This document shows, piece after piece, positions 50,975 to 60,194 of a DNA stretch of 64,000 nt. Made by a program: the position numbers and the translations under genes. Source of the DNA: Lysobacter_I sp049296025 (lineage in GTDB: Bacteria > Pseudomonadota > Gammaproteobacteria > Xanthomonadales > Xanthomonadaceae); NCBI GenBank assembly GCA_049296025.1, contig JBAQRU010000053.1, positions 1-64,000 of the forward strand, written 5' to 3'. Below the pieces are notes generated by a model. The model did no database searches, was not told the origin of the DNA, and was given only the letters and a program-made list of their open reading frames with translations. How positions within the stretch are numbered: the stretch's first letter is position 1; every line of letters starts with the position of its first letter.

Positions 50975-52099
50975 TCAGCGCCCCGGCACGCGGCAACAGT
51001 GGACCCAAGGCGTCACCACCTGCGCATTGCTGTCCAGGTTGTAGACGAAGAAATTGCCGGACGTCGGGCCCATGTAACCGTCCGCCATCACCACCTTCTG
51101 CGCCGCCTGGAAGCCCGCATTGGTGGAGCCGTAGCCCGCAGGACAACTCACGCCGAATCCATAGCCATACGTGTTGGCAGGTACGCTGGCCGCTGAGCCG
51201 CTGACAGTGATGCATTCCAGTGCGGTCGCCGCCGGTGGCGCGAAATAGCCGAGGATATCCACGACGTAATGCGATTGCGCATTGCTGTAGATCGTGAAAT
51301 CGGAGGTCGATACCGGGTTGGGTATCGTCGCGATCACACCATTGGCGGCGGTGACGCCCGCGTAGTAGTTGACGTTCGACGACAGCGGCTGGGTCGTGCC
51401 GAAGGGAAACACCGTGGTATAGCCGTTGGCGACCGGCGTCACCGCCGTGACGTTCAACGCCACCGCCGTGGCGTTCAGACCGAACGTTCCGCAGTTGGTC
51501 GCGCTTCCGCCCTGGCTGGTGAAATTGCTCGCATTGGTCGATACAAAATTCCGAGTCGAGTTCGCGGCAATCTGACCAGCGGCCGTATTGCGCGTATCGA
51601 CGATGCGGCATGGCTGGATGGGCGTATACACGAGGTCCTGGTTCAGATCGCCGAATTTGGCGGCGACAGCGCTGGGGGCATTGGCGCCAGGCGCGAGCTT
51701 GGCCAGCCGGTCGATCGCCTGGGTGTCGCTGAGACGACGCCCGATGCCCGACAACTCCGCCATGGCGCCTTCGAAGGTCTCGCGCTTGAGCGCGTTGCGG
51801 AAGTTGCTCGAATCCACGGTGACGAAGTTCGGCACCATCCGCTGCGCCCACGTGCCGACCGGAACGTTGTAGATCCGCTGCACGTACGCTCCCCACTTGA
51901 GCACGAACTGGCGCGTGAGCTGGCCGCGTTCCTTCGGCGACAGCTTCGCAGCCGAAGCGGTTGCGGAAGAAGAAAGGGGCATGGTCGCGAACGCATGCTG
52001 CTTGCCCACGCGCACTGGTGTCTGTGCGCCCGCAGCCGTAGCAGATACCGCAAACGCAAACGACAAAACAGCAGCAGAATAATGAAAGGAACGAGCCAT
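50975..52099 (-). CDS. secreted protein, paralogue A of a tandem triplet (PCRIVDTR-type domain)
   Basis: This is a 374-residue protein. The signal peptide ends near AAGAQ. Next comes a helical segment KLSPKERGQLTRQFVLKWGAYVQRIY with FEGAMAELSGIGRRLSDTQAIDRL. Then a beta-rich domain carries the PCRIVDTR motif, VAVLNVTAVTP-like AVALNVTAVTP, and HYVVDILGYFAPP. That domain recalls surface proteins of Actinobacteria with a RLLDTR motif. After a divergent Cys-containing segment of about 80 residues it ends in CCRVPGR. TAGGAG before ATG 52099 sets the start. It lies after paralogue B on the same strand with no terminator between, so the two are probably co-transcribed. Function is unknown. Confidence 0.8.
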   Translation of the reverse strand: MARSFHYSAAVLSFAFAVSATAAGAQTPVRVGKQHAFATMPLSSSATASAAKLSPKERGQLTRQFVLKWGAYVQRIYNVPVGTWAQRMVPNFVTVDSSNFRNALKRETFEGAMAELSGIGRRLSDTQAIDRLAKLAPGANAPSAVAAKFGDLNQDLVYTPIQPCRIVDTRNTAAGQIAANSTRNFVSTNASNFTSQGGSATNCGTFGLNATAVALNVTAVTPVANGYTTVFPFGTTQPLSSNVNYYAGVTAANGVIATIPNPVSTSDFTIYSNAQSHYVVDILGYFAPPAATALECITVSGSAASVPANTYGYGFGVSCPAGYGSTNAGFQAAQKVVMADGYMGPTSGNFFVYNLDSNAQVVTPWVHCCRVPGR

Positions 52100-52247
52100 C
52101 TTTTTTCTCCTAAGATCGACCCTGCATGCGCTCTCAGACAAACACGCCAGCAGCAATAAAGTGGGGGATTTTCGACCAGAGGATGTTAAGCCGAAAGAAT
52201 GATGACCGGAATTGCGCGACTTTCCCCCATACCGAGGCGTTGGGCCA

Positions 52248-53354
52248 TCAGCGCCCCGGCACGCGGCAGCACATGAGTTTCGCGGTCACGTTCTGGGCAT
52301 TGACGCTCAGGCTCCTGACGAAAATCTGCCCGGCATTGCCAGCGGTATAACTGTCCGCAACCAAGACATTCTCGCCCGCACTGATGGACAGACCGGTAGG
52401 CGTGTAATTGGCCGGACAGAACAGCGTGGGAAGGGACACATATGCACCGGCGGCCACGCTGGTCGGGGTCCCGGCGACGGTCGTGCAATCCAGAGCAGTG
52501 GCCAGCGGCGGCGCGAAATAGCCGAGGATATCCACGACGTAATGCGATTGCGCATTGCTGTAGATCGTGAAATCGGAGGTCGATACCGGGTTGGGGATCG
52601 TCGCGATCACGCCATTGGCGGCGGTGATGCCCGCGTAATAATTGACGTTGGACGACAGCGGCTGGACCGTACCGAATGGAAACACCGTCGTGTAACCGTT
52701 GGCGACCGGCGTCACCGCCGTGACGTTCAGCGCCACCGCCGTGGCGTTCAGACCGAACGTTCCGCAGTTGGTCGCGCTTCCGCCCTGGCTGGTGAAGTTG
52801 CTGGCATTGGTCGAAACGAAGTTCCGGGTCGAATTTGCGGCGATCTGGCCTGCGGCCGTGTTGCGCGTATCGACGATGCGGCATGGCTGGATGGGCGTAT
52901 ACACGAGGTCCTGGTTCAGATCGCCGAATTTGGCGGCGACAGCGCTGGCCGCATTCGCCCCCGGCGCGAGCTTGGCCAGACGGTCGATCGCCTGGGTGTC
53001 GCTGAGACGACGCCCGGTACCGGACAGCTCCGCCATGGCACCTTCGAAGGTCTCGCGCTTGAGTGCGTTACGGAAATTGGTCGGATCGACCATCACGAAG
53101 TTCGGGACCATCCGTTTCGCCCACGTGCTGACGGGCACGTCGTAGATCCGCTGCACGTACGCTCCCCACTTGAGCACGAATTGACGCGTGAGCTGGCCGC
53201 GCTCACTCGGCGACAACTTCGTGGCGGAAACCGCTGTGGGCATGAGCCCGAGTTTCTTGTCCGTGCGCGCCGGCGTCTGCGCACAGACGGTAGAAGTGAA
53301 TACGGCAAATGCGAGTGCTGTTGTACCAACAGCGAAATGAATGGGTCTATCCAC
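52248..53354 (-). CDS. secreted protein, paralogue B of the tandem triplet
   Basis: This 368-residue protein has the same architecture as paralogue A: signal peptide (TTALAFAVFTSTVCAQ), helical segment, PCRIVDTR-type beta domain ending LGYFAPP, variable Cys-containing C-terminal region and CCRVPGR end. GGAG 8 bases before GTG 53354 sets the start; the longer ATG frame to 53381 lacks that spacing. It is nearly identical to A through most of the conserved core, but differs in the stretch where A matches paralogue C. Confidence 0.8.
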   Translation of the reverse strand: MDRPIHFAVGTTALAFAVFTSTVCAQTPARTDKKLGLMPTAVSATKLSPSERGQLTRQFVLKWGAYVQRIYDVPVSTWAKRMVPNFVMVDPTNFRNALKRETFEGAMAELSGTGRRLSDTQAIDRLAKLAPGANAASAVAAKFGDLNQDLVYTPIQPCRIVDTRNTAAGQIAANSTRNFVSTNASNFTSQGGSATNCGTFGLNATAVALNVTAVTPVANGYTTVFPFGTVQPLSSNVNYYAGITAANGVIATIPNPVSTSDFTIYSNAQSHYVVDILGYFAPPLATALDCTTVAGTPTSVAAGAYVSLPTLFCPANYTPTGLSISAGENVLVADSYTAGNAGQIFVRSLSVNAQNVTAKLMCCRVPGR

Positions 53355-53457
53355 TTTCTTATCTCCAACAAAGAGCGGCAATAAAAACAGGAAACCAGGC
53401 TAACGGAGCGCGACCGACAACAGCGCGCAATTCCGGCTAGGCATCTTCGAAAAAGCA

Positions 53458-53490
53458 ACAAAAAGAGCCGGGGAACCCGACTCTTTTTGT
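53458..53490. terminator. terminator hairpin between paralogue C and paralogue B
   Basis: CAAAAAGAG-CGGG-GAA-CCCG-CTCTTTTTG forms a long stem with one mismatch and T-runs on either strand. On the minus strand it follows paralogue C directly, so C is likely a separate unit from B and A. Confidence 0.88.
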
Positions 53491-53510
53491 GTGCAGCAGC
53501 GTTGGACCGA

Positions 53511-54611
53511 TCAGCGCCCCGGCACGCGGCAGCAGGTCCGCGACGCGCGGAGATCCTGGGCGGTCGTGTCATTGTTCCGCGCCGAGCAGGTACCACTGTG
53601 GGAGAACACGATCGGCATCAACCAGCTCGACGTCTCACAGTTGGTCGCAGTCTGCGTGTAGCCTGCCGCGCAGGCCGGAGCGACTGCGTTCGCGGTACCG
53701 CCCGCAATGATGTCGGCGACAACGGTATTCGCGGTGTCCTGGCACTGCAGCGCAGTCGCCAGCGGCGGCGCGAAGTAGCCGAGGATATCGACAACATAGT
53801 GCGACTGCGCATTGCTGTAGATCGTGAAATCGAACGACGAAAGCGGATTGGGAATCGTCGCGATCACGCCATTGGCGGCGGTGACGCCCGCGTAGTAGTT
53901 GACGTTCGACGACAGCGGCTGGGCCGTGCCGAAGGGAAACACCGTGGTATAGCCGTTGGCGACCGGCGTAACCGCCGTCACGTTCAACGCCACCGCCGTA
54001 GCGCTCAGACCGAGCGTCCCGCAGTTGGTGGCACTGCCGCCCTGGCCGGTGAAGCTGGACGAATTGATCGCCACAAAGCTTCGTGTGCTGTTCGCCGCAA
54101 TCGTCCCGGCAGCAGTCGAACGGGTGTCGATGATGCGGCAGGGCTGCAGCGGCGTGTAGACCAGATCCTGGTTCAGGTCGCCGAACTTGGCCACTACGGC
54201 ATTCGGGCCGGATGCGCTTGCACCGGGCGCGAGCTTGGCCAGCCGATCAATCGCCTGGTTGTCGGTCAGTCGACGTCCGGCCCCCCCCAGCTCGGCCATC
54301 GCACCTTCGAACGTGTCGCGCTTGAGGGCGTTGCGGAAATTGGTGGTGTCGGCGGTAACGAAGTTCGGCACCATGCGTTTCGACCAGACGCCTACGGGCA
54401 CGCCGTAGACGCGTTGTACATACGCGCCCCATTTGGTCACAAATTGGCGGGTCAGCGCACCCCGCTCTTGCGGTGATGCGTTGCCTGCAGAGATCGTGGC
54501 GCGGCCCTGTCGCGCACCCGCAGCGCCGGGAGGCTGTGCGGACGCTGTTGCAGCGAATGCCGCAAGCGCGAGCGCCAGCATGCTGGCGGAAGAACGGAAT
54601 CGTGTTGACAT
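53511..54611 (-). CDS. secreted protein, paralogue C of the tandem triplet
   Basis: This is a 366-residue protein. It has a signal peptide (MLALALAAFAATASAQ), a helical segment (SPQERGALTRQFVTKWGAYVQRVY), and a beta domain (PCRIIDTR, AVALNVTAVTP, HYVVDILGYFAPP). A Cys-rich end region differs from A and B but also finishes CCRVPGR. It is the most diverged copy, yet over about 100 bases (53871-53969) its DNA is almost identical to A. GGAGATTG precedes the ATG. It is divergent from the metalloprotease gene at 55039. Confidence 0.82.
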   Translation of the reverse strand: MSTRFRSSASMLALALAAFAATASAQPPGAAGARQGRATISAGNASPQERGALTRQFVTKWGAYVQRVYGVPVGVWSKRMVPNFVTADTTNFRNALKRDTFEGAMAELGGAGRRLTDNQAIDRLAKLAPGASASGPNAVVAKFGDLNQDLVYTPLQPCRIIDTRSTAAGTIAANSTRSFVAINSSSFTGQGGSATNCGTLGLSATAVALNVTAVTPVANGYTTVFPFGTAQPLSSNVNYYAGVTAANGVIATIPNPLSSFDFTIYSNAQSHYVVDILGYFAPPLATALQCQDTANTVVADIIAGGTANAVAPACAAGYTQTATNCETSSWLMPIVFSHSGTCSARNNDTTAQDLRASRTCCRVPGR

Positions 54612-55038
54612 CTTTACAATCTCCGAGAGTCTAGGCGGGCCGAGATTTGGAGTTGCCCGCTTTTACTGGTACGTAAAAGACCGTCCGGAGAGGCCATCAA
54701 TGGTATGAACCATGGAGCAATTCCGCGCTGGACAGCGAGGACCGTCGGAACCGAAATATATTGGTTAGCCCGCGCCGGCCAGCCTGCATGGGGAACCTGG
54801 AGCAGGGCTGATTGCCGCCGCTGCGGCCCATGCACTGGAGTTCACGGGAAAGACCGGGCTAAAATCGGCCGGCCACACATGGATTGGCGAGAGTGTGATC
54901 CCGGTCCAGTTTGGGTGCGCGCTCCCTCTCACAGCCCAATGTTCAGGAGATGTCTGCAGGATGCGGCGGCCCTGCGCTTGGGCGTATGCTAGCCTCTCAC
55001 GCCCCGAAGTCGGGGCACGATGTCGAGACCATCCTCCT
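54612..55038. other. divergent intergenic region, 427 bases
   Basis: No credible gene or RNA family is seen here. It must carry the promoters for paralogue C and for the metalloprotease. A TAAAAT -10-like box at 54860-54865 and a small GCCCCGA/TCGGGGC hairpin near 55001-55016 just before the protease start are the only visible signals. Both are weak. Open frames on either strand are short and unsupported. Confidence 0.5.
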
Positions 55039-57363
55039 ATGCGCAAGCTTGCCCTTACCCTCACCGTAGCGCTCATCGTCGGCGGTTGTTCGTCCGAATC
55101 GGAGGTCGCGCAGAATACCGCGCAGGCCAGCGCGAATTCGAAGAACATCACTGCCCCGGCACAGGTACGCCGTCCCTCTACGGATCGCAAGAGCTCATTC
55201 GCGGCCATGCCCGATCGTGGCACCTTGCTGGCCTACGACCAAAGCCAGCAACCGCGCCATCGCGGCGCGCAGATCTATCACGCGGTTCAGCTCAGCGAAG
55301 CGCATGCATTGAACGCTGCGGCGCCCGGCAAGTCGATCGAACTGCCGATACCTTCTGGCGGTACGATGCGCATCAACTACGAGCGCCATGAAGAAGGTCT
55401 CGACGGCAACTGGTCGTGGGTCGGCAAGACCGCGGATGGTTTCGATGCCGTGATCACCTTCGGCGAGAGCGCCGTGTTCGGTCGCATCGCCCAGCGCGAT
55501 ACCGAAGCACTGCGTCTGACAATGTCCGCAGGCCGTTCCTGGCTGGTCGAAAGCGACCCGAGCAAAATGCTCGACGGCAACCTCGGTCGCGACTCCGACG
55601 AATCCGACGTGCTGATCCCGCGCAGCGTGGTGGCTGCCGCCAGCGCCAGAAAGCTCAATTCCGCCGCAATGACGGCTGCAGGCGATGAAGCGGCCAGCCC
55701 CTCCAGCACCGTTGATGTGGTTCTCGGTTACACGAACGGCCTGGTTACGAAGTACGGTAATGCCGCGAATGCGAATACCCGTTTGGCCAATCTCGTAGCC
55801 ATCACCAATCAGGGCTACGTCAACAGTCTCGTCAGCCCGCGCATTCGCCTGGTCCGTACGGTGCAGGTCAGTTACACCGATACCAACAGCAACGATACCG
55901 CGCTGGAAGCAGTGACCGGCTACACATGCACGACCTCAGGCTGCACCGCGCAGGCGGTTCCGACCGAGCTGGTGCCACTGCGTACCGCCCGCGACACCTA
56001 CGGCGGCGATCTGGTTTCGCTGGTCCGCCCGTTCCAGGCGCCCCAGCATCAGGGTTGCGGTATCGCATGGTTGCTCGGCGGCGGCGGTTTCACCATCGAC
56101 AACACCGACGCGCCGTTCGGCTATTCGGTCATCAGCGACGGCACCGACGTGGACGAAGGCGACGGCCGCACCTACTTCTGCCGCGAGGAAACCCTTGCCC
56201 ACGAGCTCGGCCACAACATGGGCCAGCAGCACAACATCGAAGATGCGGGTACGCCGCCGGACACCGGCACGCACTCGTACTCGTACGGCTACCGCGAGGC
56301 GACCACAACCGGCTTCTATACCGTCATGGCTTACCGCCTGGCCAACAGCAGCCAGTTCTCGATCAACTATTTCGGCAACCCGAGCGTCAACTATGCCGAT
56401 ACCGGTCGCCCGACAGGCACCGCTACGGCCGACAACGTGCGCAGCCTGAATCTTTCGATGCCGCTTGTCGTGCAGTTCAAAACCGCGGTGGTGCCGTTCG
56501 ACGGCGTACCCTCGATGATGAACATCTTCAAGATGGGCGGATCGGGCAAAACCGAAGTGCATACGCTCAGCGGCAGCAGCAACTATGCCAATTTCTCGCT
56601 GCATACGACCACGGTATTCCCTTACACCGGCTTCGACTGGGCGTGGGAATTCATCGCTGGCGATTACAACGGCGACGGCGTCAAGGATCTGTACTCGATT
56701 TTCCGGATGGGCGCTTCCAATACCACCGAAGTGCATGTTCTCAACGGCGCATCCAGCTTCCAGACCTACCTGCTGAACACCGCAACGGCCTTGCAGCGCA
56801 CAGGGACGGCCGACAACTGGATTTTCCGTCTGGGCGACTACAACGGCGACGGCAAACTGGACCTGTACTGCATCGCGCGTATGGGCCTGTCGGGCAAGAC
56901 CGAGGTGCATATCCTCAACGGCGCCAACAGCTTCAGCACTTATCTGGCCAACGTCGCGACCGTGTTGCCCAGCACTGGCAACGATGGCGCATGGAACTTC
57001 GAGATCAACGATTGGAACAAGGACAACAAGCCGGACATCATCGTGATATTCAAGGCCGGCGCGAGTGGCAAAGTCGAGACGCATATTCTCAACGGCGCCA
57101 ACAACTTCCAGTCCTATCTCTTGAACCGCGCAACCGCCCTGCCGCTCGTCCCCGTTGGTTATCTGTGGGATTTCAAGATCGGCGACTACAACCTGGATGG
57201 CGTCACCGACATCTATGCGATCAAGCGCCAAGGCGCCGGCGGCTTGGTCGAGTTGAAGGTTCTCGATGGGCAGTCGTCGTTCCTGACCATTTCCGCAGAC
57301 ATCACGACCGGGCAGTACAACGTACCAAGCAACAACAGTTGGGAGTTCGAGATCGTGAACTGA
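55039..57363 (+). CDS. reprolysin-like zinc metalloprotease lipoprotein with calcium-loop repeats
   Basis: This is a 774-residue protein. N-terminal signal and lipobox (VGGCSS near residue 16) suggest membrane attachment. A propeptide of about 200 residues is followed by a metalloprotease domain. The zinc motif HELGHNMGQQH (HExxHxxxxxH) begins near residue 388, with a Met-turn-like FYTVMAY downstream. The C-terminal about 280 residues hold five repeats of a GDYNGDGKLDLY-type unit followed by KTEVHILNGA, an FG-GAP/VCBS pattern with DxNxDG calcium loops. It probably cleaves proteins outside the cell. The start at 55039 is chosen for the lipoprotein signal. It ends with a strong terminator. Confidence 0.9.
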   Translation: MRKLALTLTVALIVGGCSSESEVAQNTAQASANSKNITAPAQVRRPSTDRKSSFAAMPDRGTLLAYDQSQQPRHRGAQIYHAVQLSEAHALNAAAPGKSIELPIPSGGTMRINYERHEEGLDGNWSWVGKTADGFDAVITFGESAVFGRIAQRDTEALRLTMSAGRSWLVESDPSKMLDGNLGRDSDESDVLIPRSVVAAASARKLNSAAMTAAGDEAASPSSTVDVVLGYTNGLVTKYGNAANANTRLANLVAITNQGYVNSLVSPRIRLVRTVQVSYTDTNSNDTALEAVTGYTCTTSGCTAQAVPTELVPLRTARDTYGGDLVSLVRPFQAPQHQGCGIAWLLGGGGFTIDNTDAPFGYSVISDGTDVDEGDGRTYFCREETLAHELGHNMGQQHNIEDAGTPPDTGTHSYSYGYREATTTGFYTVMAYRLANSSQFSINYFGNPSVNYADTGRPTGTATADNVRSLNLSMPLVVQFKTAVVPFDGVPSMMNIFKMGGSGKTEVHTLSGSSNYANFSLHTTTVFPYTGFDWAWEFIAGDYNGDGVKDLYSIFRMGASNTTEVHVLNGASSFQTYLLNTATALQRTGTADNWIFRLGDYNGDGKLDLYCIARMGLSGKTEVHILNGANSFSTYLANVATVLPSTGNDGAWNFEINDWNKDNKPDIIVIFKAGASGKVETHILNGANNFQSYLLNRATALPLVPVGYLWDFKIGDYNLDGVTDIYAIKRQGAGGLVELKVLDGQSSFLTISADITTGQYNVPSNNSWEFEIVN

Positions 57364-57425
57364 TCGCAAGCTGGCTCGGGTCGTGCGCATGCACGCCCCA
57401 AGCGCAGGCTTACTGTGTTGTATTC

Positions 57426-57456
57426 GAAAGGCTCCCGATGGGGGCCTTTCTTTTTT
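57426..57456 (+). terminator. intrinsic terminator after the metalloprotease
   Basis: GAAAGGC-CCC / GGG-GCCTTTC forms an approximately 10-bp stem with a GATG loop and a run of seven T (57450-57456). Confidence 0.88.
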
Positions 57457-57502
57457 GCGTCAACGGGCGGTGAGCCAAGCAGGCAGAACGCTGCTGCAGG
57501 CT

Positions 57503-59644
57503 TCAGCGACGCGGGGGAAAACCCAATCCGGACGCGGCCGTGTCCGATTCGAGATTGGGGTTGTAAGCAGGATCGGCGTCGAGCCAATCGCCCCAACGCT
57601 CACGCATGAGGCGGCTCTCGCGATCGCCTTGCAGCCTGTCCTCGGGCCTGATGCCCATACCGCGACTCACTGACTCGTGGTGCAGCAACTCGGCGAAAGG
57701 CGTCCAGATCACGCGCAAGCCCGCTCGCCGTAGACGCAGGCACAGGTCGACATCGTTATAGGCGACGGCCAAGGATTCGTCGAATCCTCCAACCGCAAGA
57801 AACACCTCTCGACGTATCGCCAGGCAAGCAGCCGTGACCGCAGAGAGCCCCTGGACCAGGCGCGCCCGGTTCATATGGCCGGAGATATCGGCGGGCTGTC
57901 GCCGATAGGCGTTCGCCGCGATCCCTTCGACACCGAGAAAGATACCGGCGTGCTGGATCCGGCCATCCGGGTAGTACAGCTTGGCGCCGACCGCGCCCAC
58001 TTCCGGCCGACATGCCTGCGCCACCATCTCCTCCATCCAGCCGGGCGACAGCGCTTCGATATCGTCGTTGAGCAACAGCAGCACCTCGCCCCGCGCCTCA
58101 GCGGCCAGTCGATTGTTGAGCGCGGAAAAATTGAACGGGCTCGCGTCTCGGAACAGGCGAACATGGTCACGACTTGCCAGCCTGTCGAGCAGCTCCGCCG
58201 TGCGCGGCTGCAGCGAGCCGTTATCGACGATCAAGAACTCGCATCGGACAGCGCCACGCGTCGCTTCCACCGATTGCACGCAACGCTCCAGCATATCGGG
58301 TTGGTCGCGAGTAGGGATCAGGACGCTCACCTGCGGCGGCGGCGATGGAAGCCGGTGGATCACGCGATAGTTGCCTGGCTGCTCAGGCAGCGCCACGACT
58401 TCGGCGTGCTGTCCGCTACGTGCGAGATGGTCCCCGATCGCGCGCAGCGCAGCATCTTGCGCATAGGGTTTCACACCGGAAGCCGCAGCAGTGGATCCCG
58501 CCCATGCGCGCCAGTGATAGAGCACCCGGGGGATATGCCCAAGGCCTTCAGGTCCAAGCCGCTCGGCTACACGCAGCACCAGATCCCAATCCTGACTGCC
58601 ATCGCAGATGCTGCGGAAGCCGCCGACGGTCCCGATCAGATCCCGTCGGATCGCGGTGAGGTGACTGATGCAATTGTGGGCACACAGCAAGTCCGGATTG
58701 AAGTCGGATTTGAAGTACGGATCGCTGCGAACGCCGTCGTCGTCGATTTTGTCCTCGTCGGTATAGACGAGCCCCCATTCGGGATGGGCGACGAAAGCGC
58801 TCGCGAGTTCGCGCAATGCATCCGGATGCAAGAGATCATCGTGGTCCAGCAACGCCACGATATCGCCGCTGGCGATTCCGATCGCGGACTGGGTCGCCGC
58901 CGAAATATGCCCGTTGCGCTCGCGCCGCAACCAACGCACCCGTGCATCCCGCGCGGCATAAGCGCCGATCATCGCAGGCACGCCTGGATCGGTGCTCGCG
59001 TCGTCGGCGATGCAGAGTTCCCAGCGGGTATAGCGTTGCGCCAACAGGCTGTCGATACATGCACGCAGATGGTCCAACCGGGGGTTGTAGACCGGCATCG
59101 TCACCGAGATGAGAGGCGCATCGACCCGATCATCGACATCACCCCCATAGAGCACAGGCACGTCGTCGTAGAGCCGCAACCAGTCGCGATAAGAACCGCC
59201 GGCCGCGCCGTCGATATCGCTGCGATAGGCGGCATACAGCCAGTCACCGACTCTGCGTCGGTCGCCGCGGGCGAGAATCCGCAGCCCGTGGATCCAGTCT
59301 GCAGGGCCCAGGCGCCCGACCAACGCCATTGCCATGCGTAACGCTGCGCGCCCCATGCCGAGGGAGCGCAGAGTGATTTCGCATCCTCGCAATGCGTCGG
59401 CTTCAAGCCCGCCATCGGTGAGGGCGCATGACATCGCACGCCGTTGCAGCAGGACGATGACTGACAGCGTGCGTCCATCGTCCGAAACGAATCGCGAAAG
59501 CCTGATGCGATCGGAGAGACGCGGTCCGCTGCCGTCGTCGGGCGTCAGCGTGGGCCCGGAGAACTTGCCACCCGGGCCAAGTCGCGCGCGAAGGGCGTAC
59601 CAACCAGGCGCGAAAGGACCCGTGCCGATCGTCCGCGAGGTCAT
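57503..59644 (-). CDS. glycosyltransferase with two GT2 domains
   Basis: This 713-residue protein has an N-terminal unassigned part of about 175 residues. The first GT2 domain starts at ISVTMPVYNPRL near 178, with CIADDASTD and LLDHDDLLHPD. The second starts at VSVLIPTRDQPD near 438, with FLIVDNGS and LLLLNDDIEAL. Such tandem GT2 proteins build repeat units of surface polysaccharides. The start is uncertain: ATG 59644 is used, and a GTG at 59710 in the same frame adds 22 residues but has no ribosome site. It is part of a minus-strand glycan cluster. Confidence 0.85.
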   Translation of the reverse strand: MTSRTIGTGPFAPGWYALRARLGPGGKFSGPTLTPDDGSGPRLSDRIRLSRFVSDDGRTLSVIVLLQRRAMSCALTDGGLEADALRGCEITLRSLGMGRAALRMAMALVGRLGPADWIHGLRILARGDRRRVGDWLYAAYRSDIDGAAGGSYRDWLRLYDDVPVLYGGDVDDRVDAPLISVTMPVYNPRLDHLRACIDSLLAQRYTRWELCIADDASTDPGVPAMIGAYAARDARVRWLRRERNGHISAATQSAIGIASGDIVALLDHDDLLHPDALRELASAFVAHPEWGLVYTDEDKIDDDGVRSDPYFKSDFNPDLLCAHNCISHLTAIRRDLIGTVGGFRSICDGSQDWDLVLRVAERLGPEGLGHIPRVLYHWRAWAGSTAAASGVKPYAQDAALRAIGDHLARSGQHAEVVALPEQPGNYRVIHRLPSPPPQVSVLIPTRDQPDMLERCVQSVEATRGAVRCEFLIVDNGSLQPRTAELLDRLASRDHVRLFRDASPFNFSALNNRLAAEARGEVLLLLNDDIEALSPGWMEEMVAQACRPEVGAVGAKLYYPDGRIQHAGIFLGVEGIAANAYRRQPADISGHMNRARLVQGLSAVTAACLAIRREVFLAVGGFDESLAVAYNDVDLCLRLRRAGLRVIWTPFAELLHHESVSRGMGIRPEDRLQGDRESRLMRERWGDWLDADPAYNPNLESDTAASGLGFPPRR

Positions 59645-59737
59645 GGAAGCGATGCCGTCATGCCGACACCCACGATGTCCCCGCACGCCCCCTGACTTCG
59701 CAGAACGCACGTACGGGCAATCACCGGGAGCTGCCCC

Positions 59738-60190
59738 TTATGGCGTAGCGGTCTCTTCTGGATTCGGCAGCGGCCGCGGGTCTTCGGGAATCGAGCTGAA
59801 CTCCTCTGGAGTGATGTAGATCACCTTGTGCGGGTCATAGCCATTGGCGGCGGGCCATTGGTCATCGGTGATCCAGCGGCGCATGCCGTCCTTCACGAGG
59901 AACCAGCCATCATCTTTGCCACGGCCGGCCTCCGGCTGATGGACGATCTGGTTGTCGTATTTGAGTGCCGCCGCGCTGGCAGGTTCCGTCACTGCACCTG
60001 CGGTATCGGCGGGCGCCCCATCCACAGCCGCAGGCGCCGGTGTCGCCGCGACAGGCGGCGGAACATCCTGTTGGACAGTCTCCGGCGCGGCCGCGGTATC
60101 GGTTGGCGCTGGCGCTTCGCCGCAGCCTGAGATGAGCAAGCCGGTCATAACGACGAGGACCGCCGTCAGGCGATTCGATTGCACAGTCAT
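59738..60190 (-). CDS. small lipoprotein of unknown function
   Basis: This 150-residue protein has a signal and lipobox LISGC near residue 23, an Ala/Pro-rich linker, and a C-terminal domain. That domain contains WFLVKDGMRRWITDDQW and NGYDPHKVIYITPEEF. The phrase resembles short carbohydrate-binding or surface modules, but no family is clear. It starts 5 bases after the methyltransferase gene, so the two are co-transcribed. Confidence 0.75.
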   Translation of the reverse strand: MTVQSNRLTAVLVVMTGLLISGCGEAPAPTDTAAAPETVQQDVPPPVAATPAPAAVDGAPADTAGAVTEPASAAALKYDNQIVHQPEAGRGKDDGWFLVKDGMRRWITDDQWPAANGYDPHKVIYITPEEFSSIPEDPRPLPNPEETATP

Positions 60191-60194
60191 GTTG

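Noticed and set aside
54612..55038. Possible riboswitch upstream of the metalloprotease
   Set aside because: I looked for cyclic-di-GMP and other known aptamer motifs and found no matching conserved core.
55936..57390. 484-codon open frame on the minus strand
   Set aside because: Antisense to the metalloprotease; the repeated pattern comes from the repeats on the plus strand.
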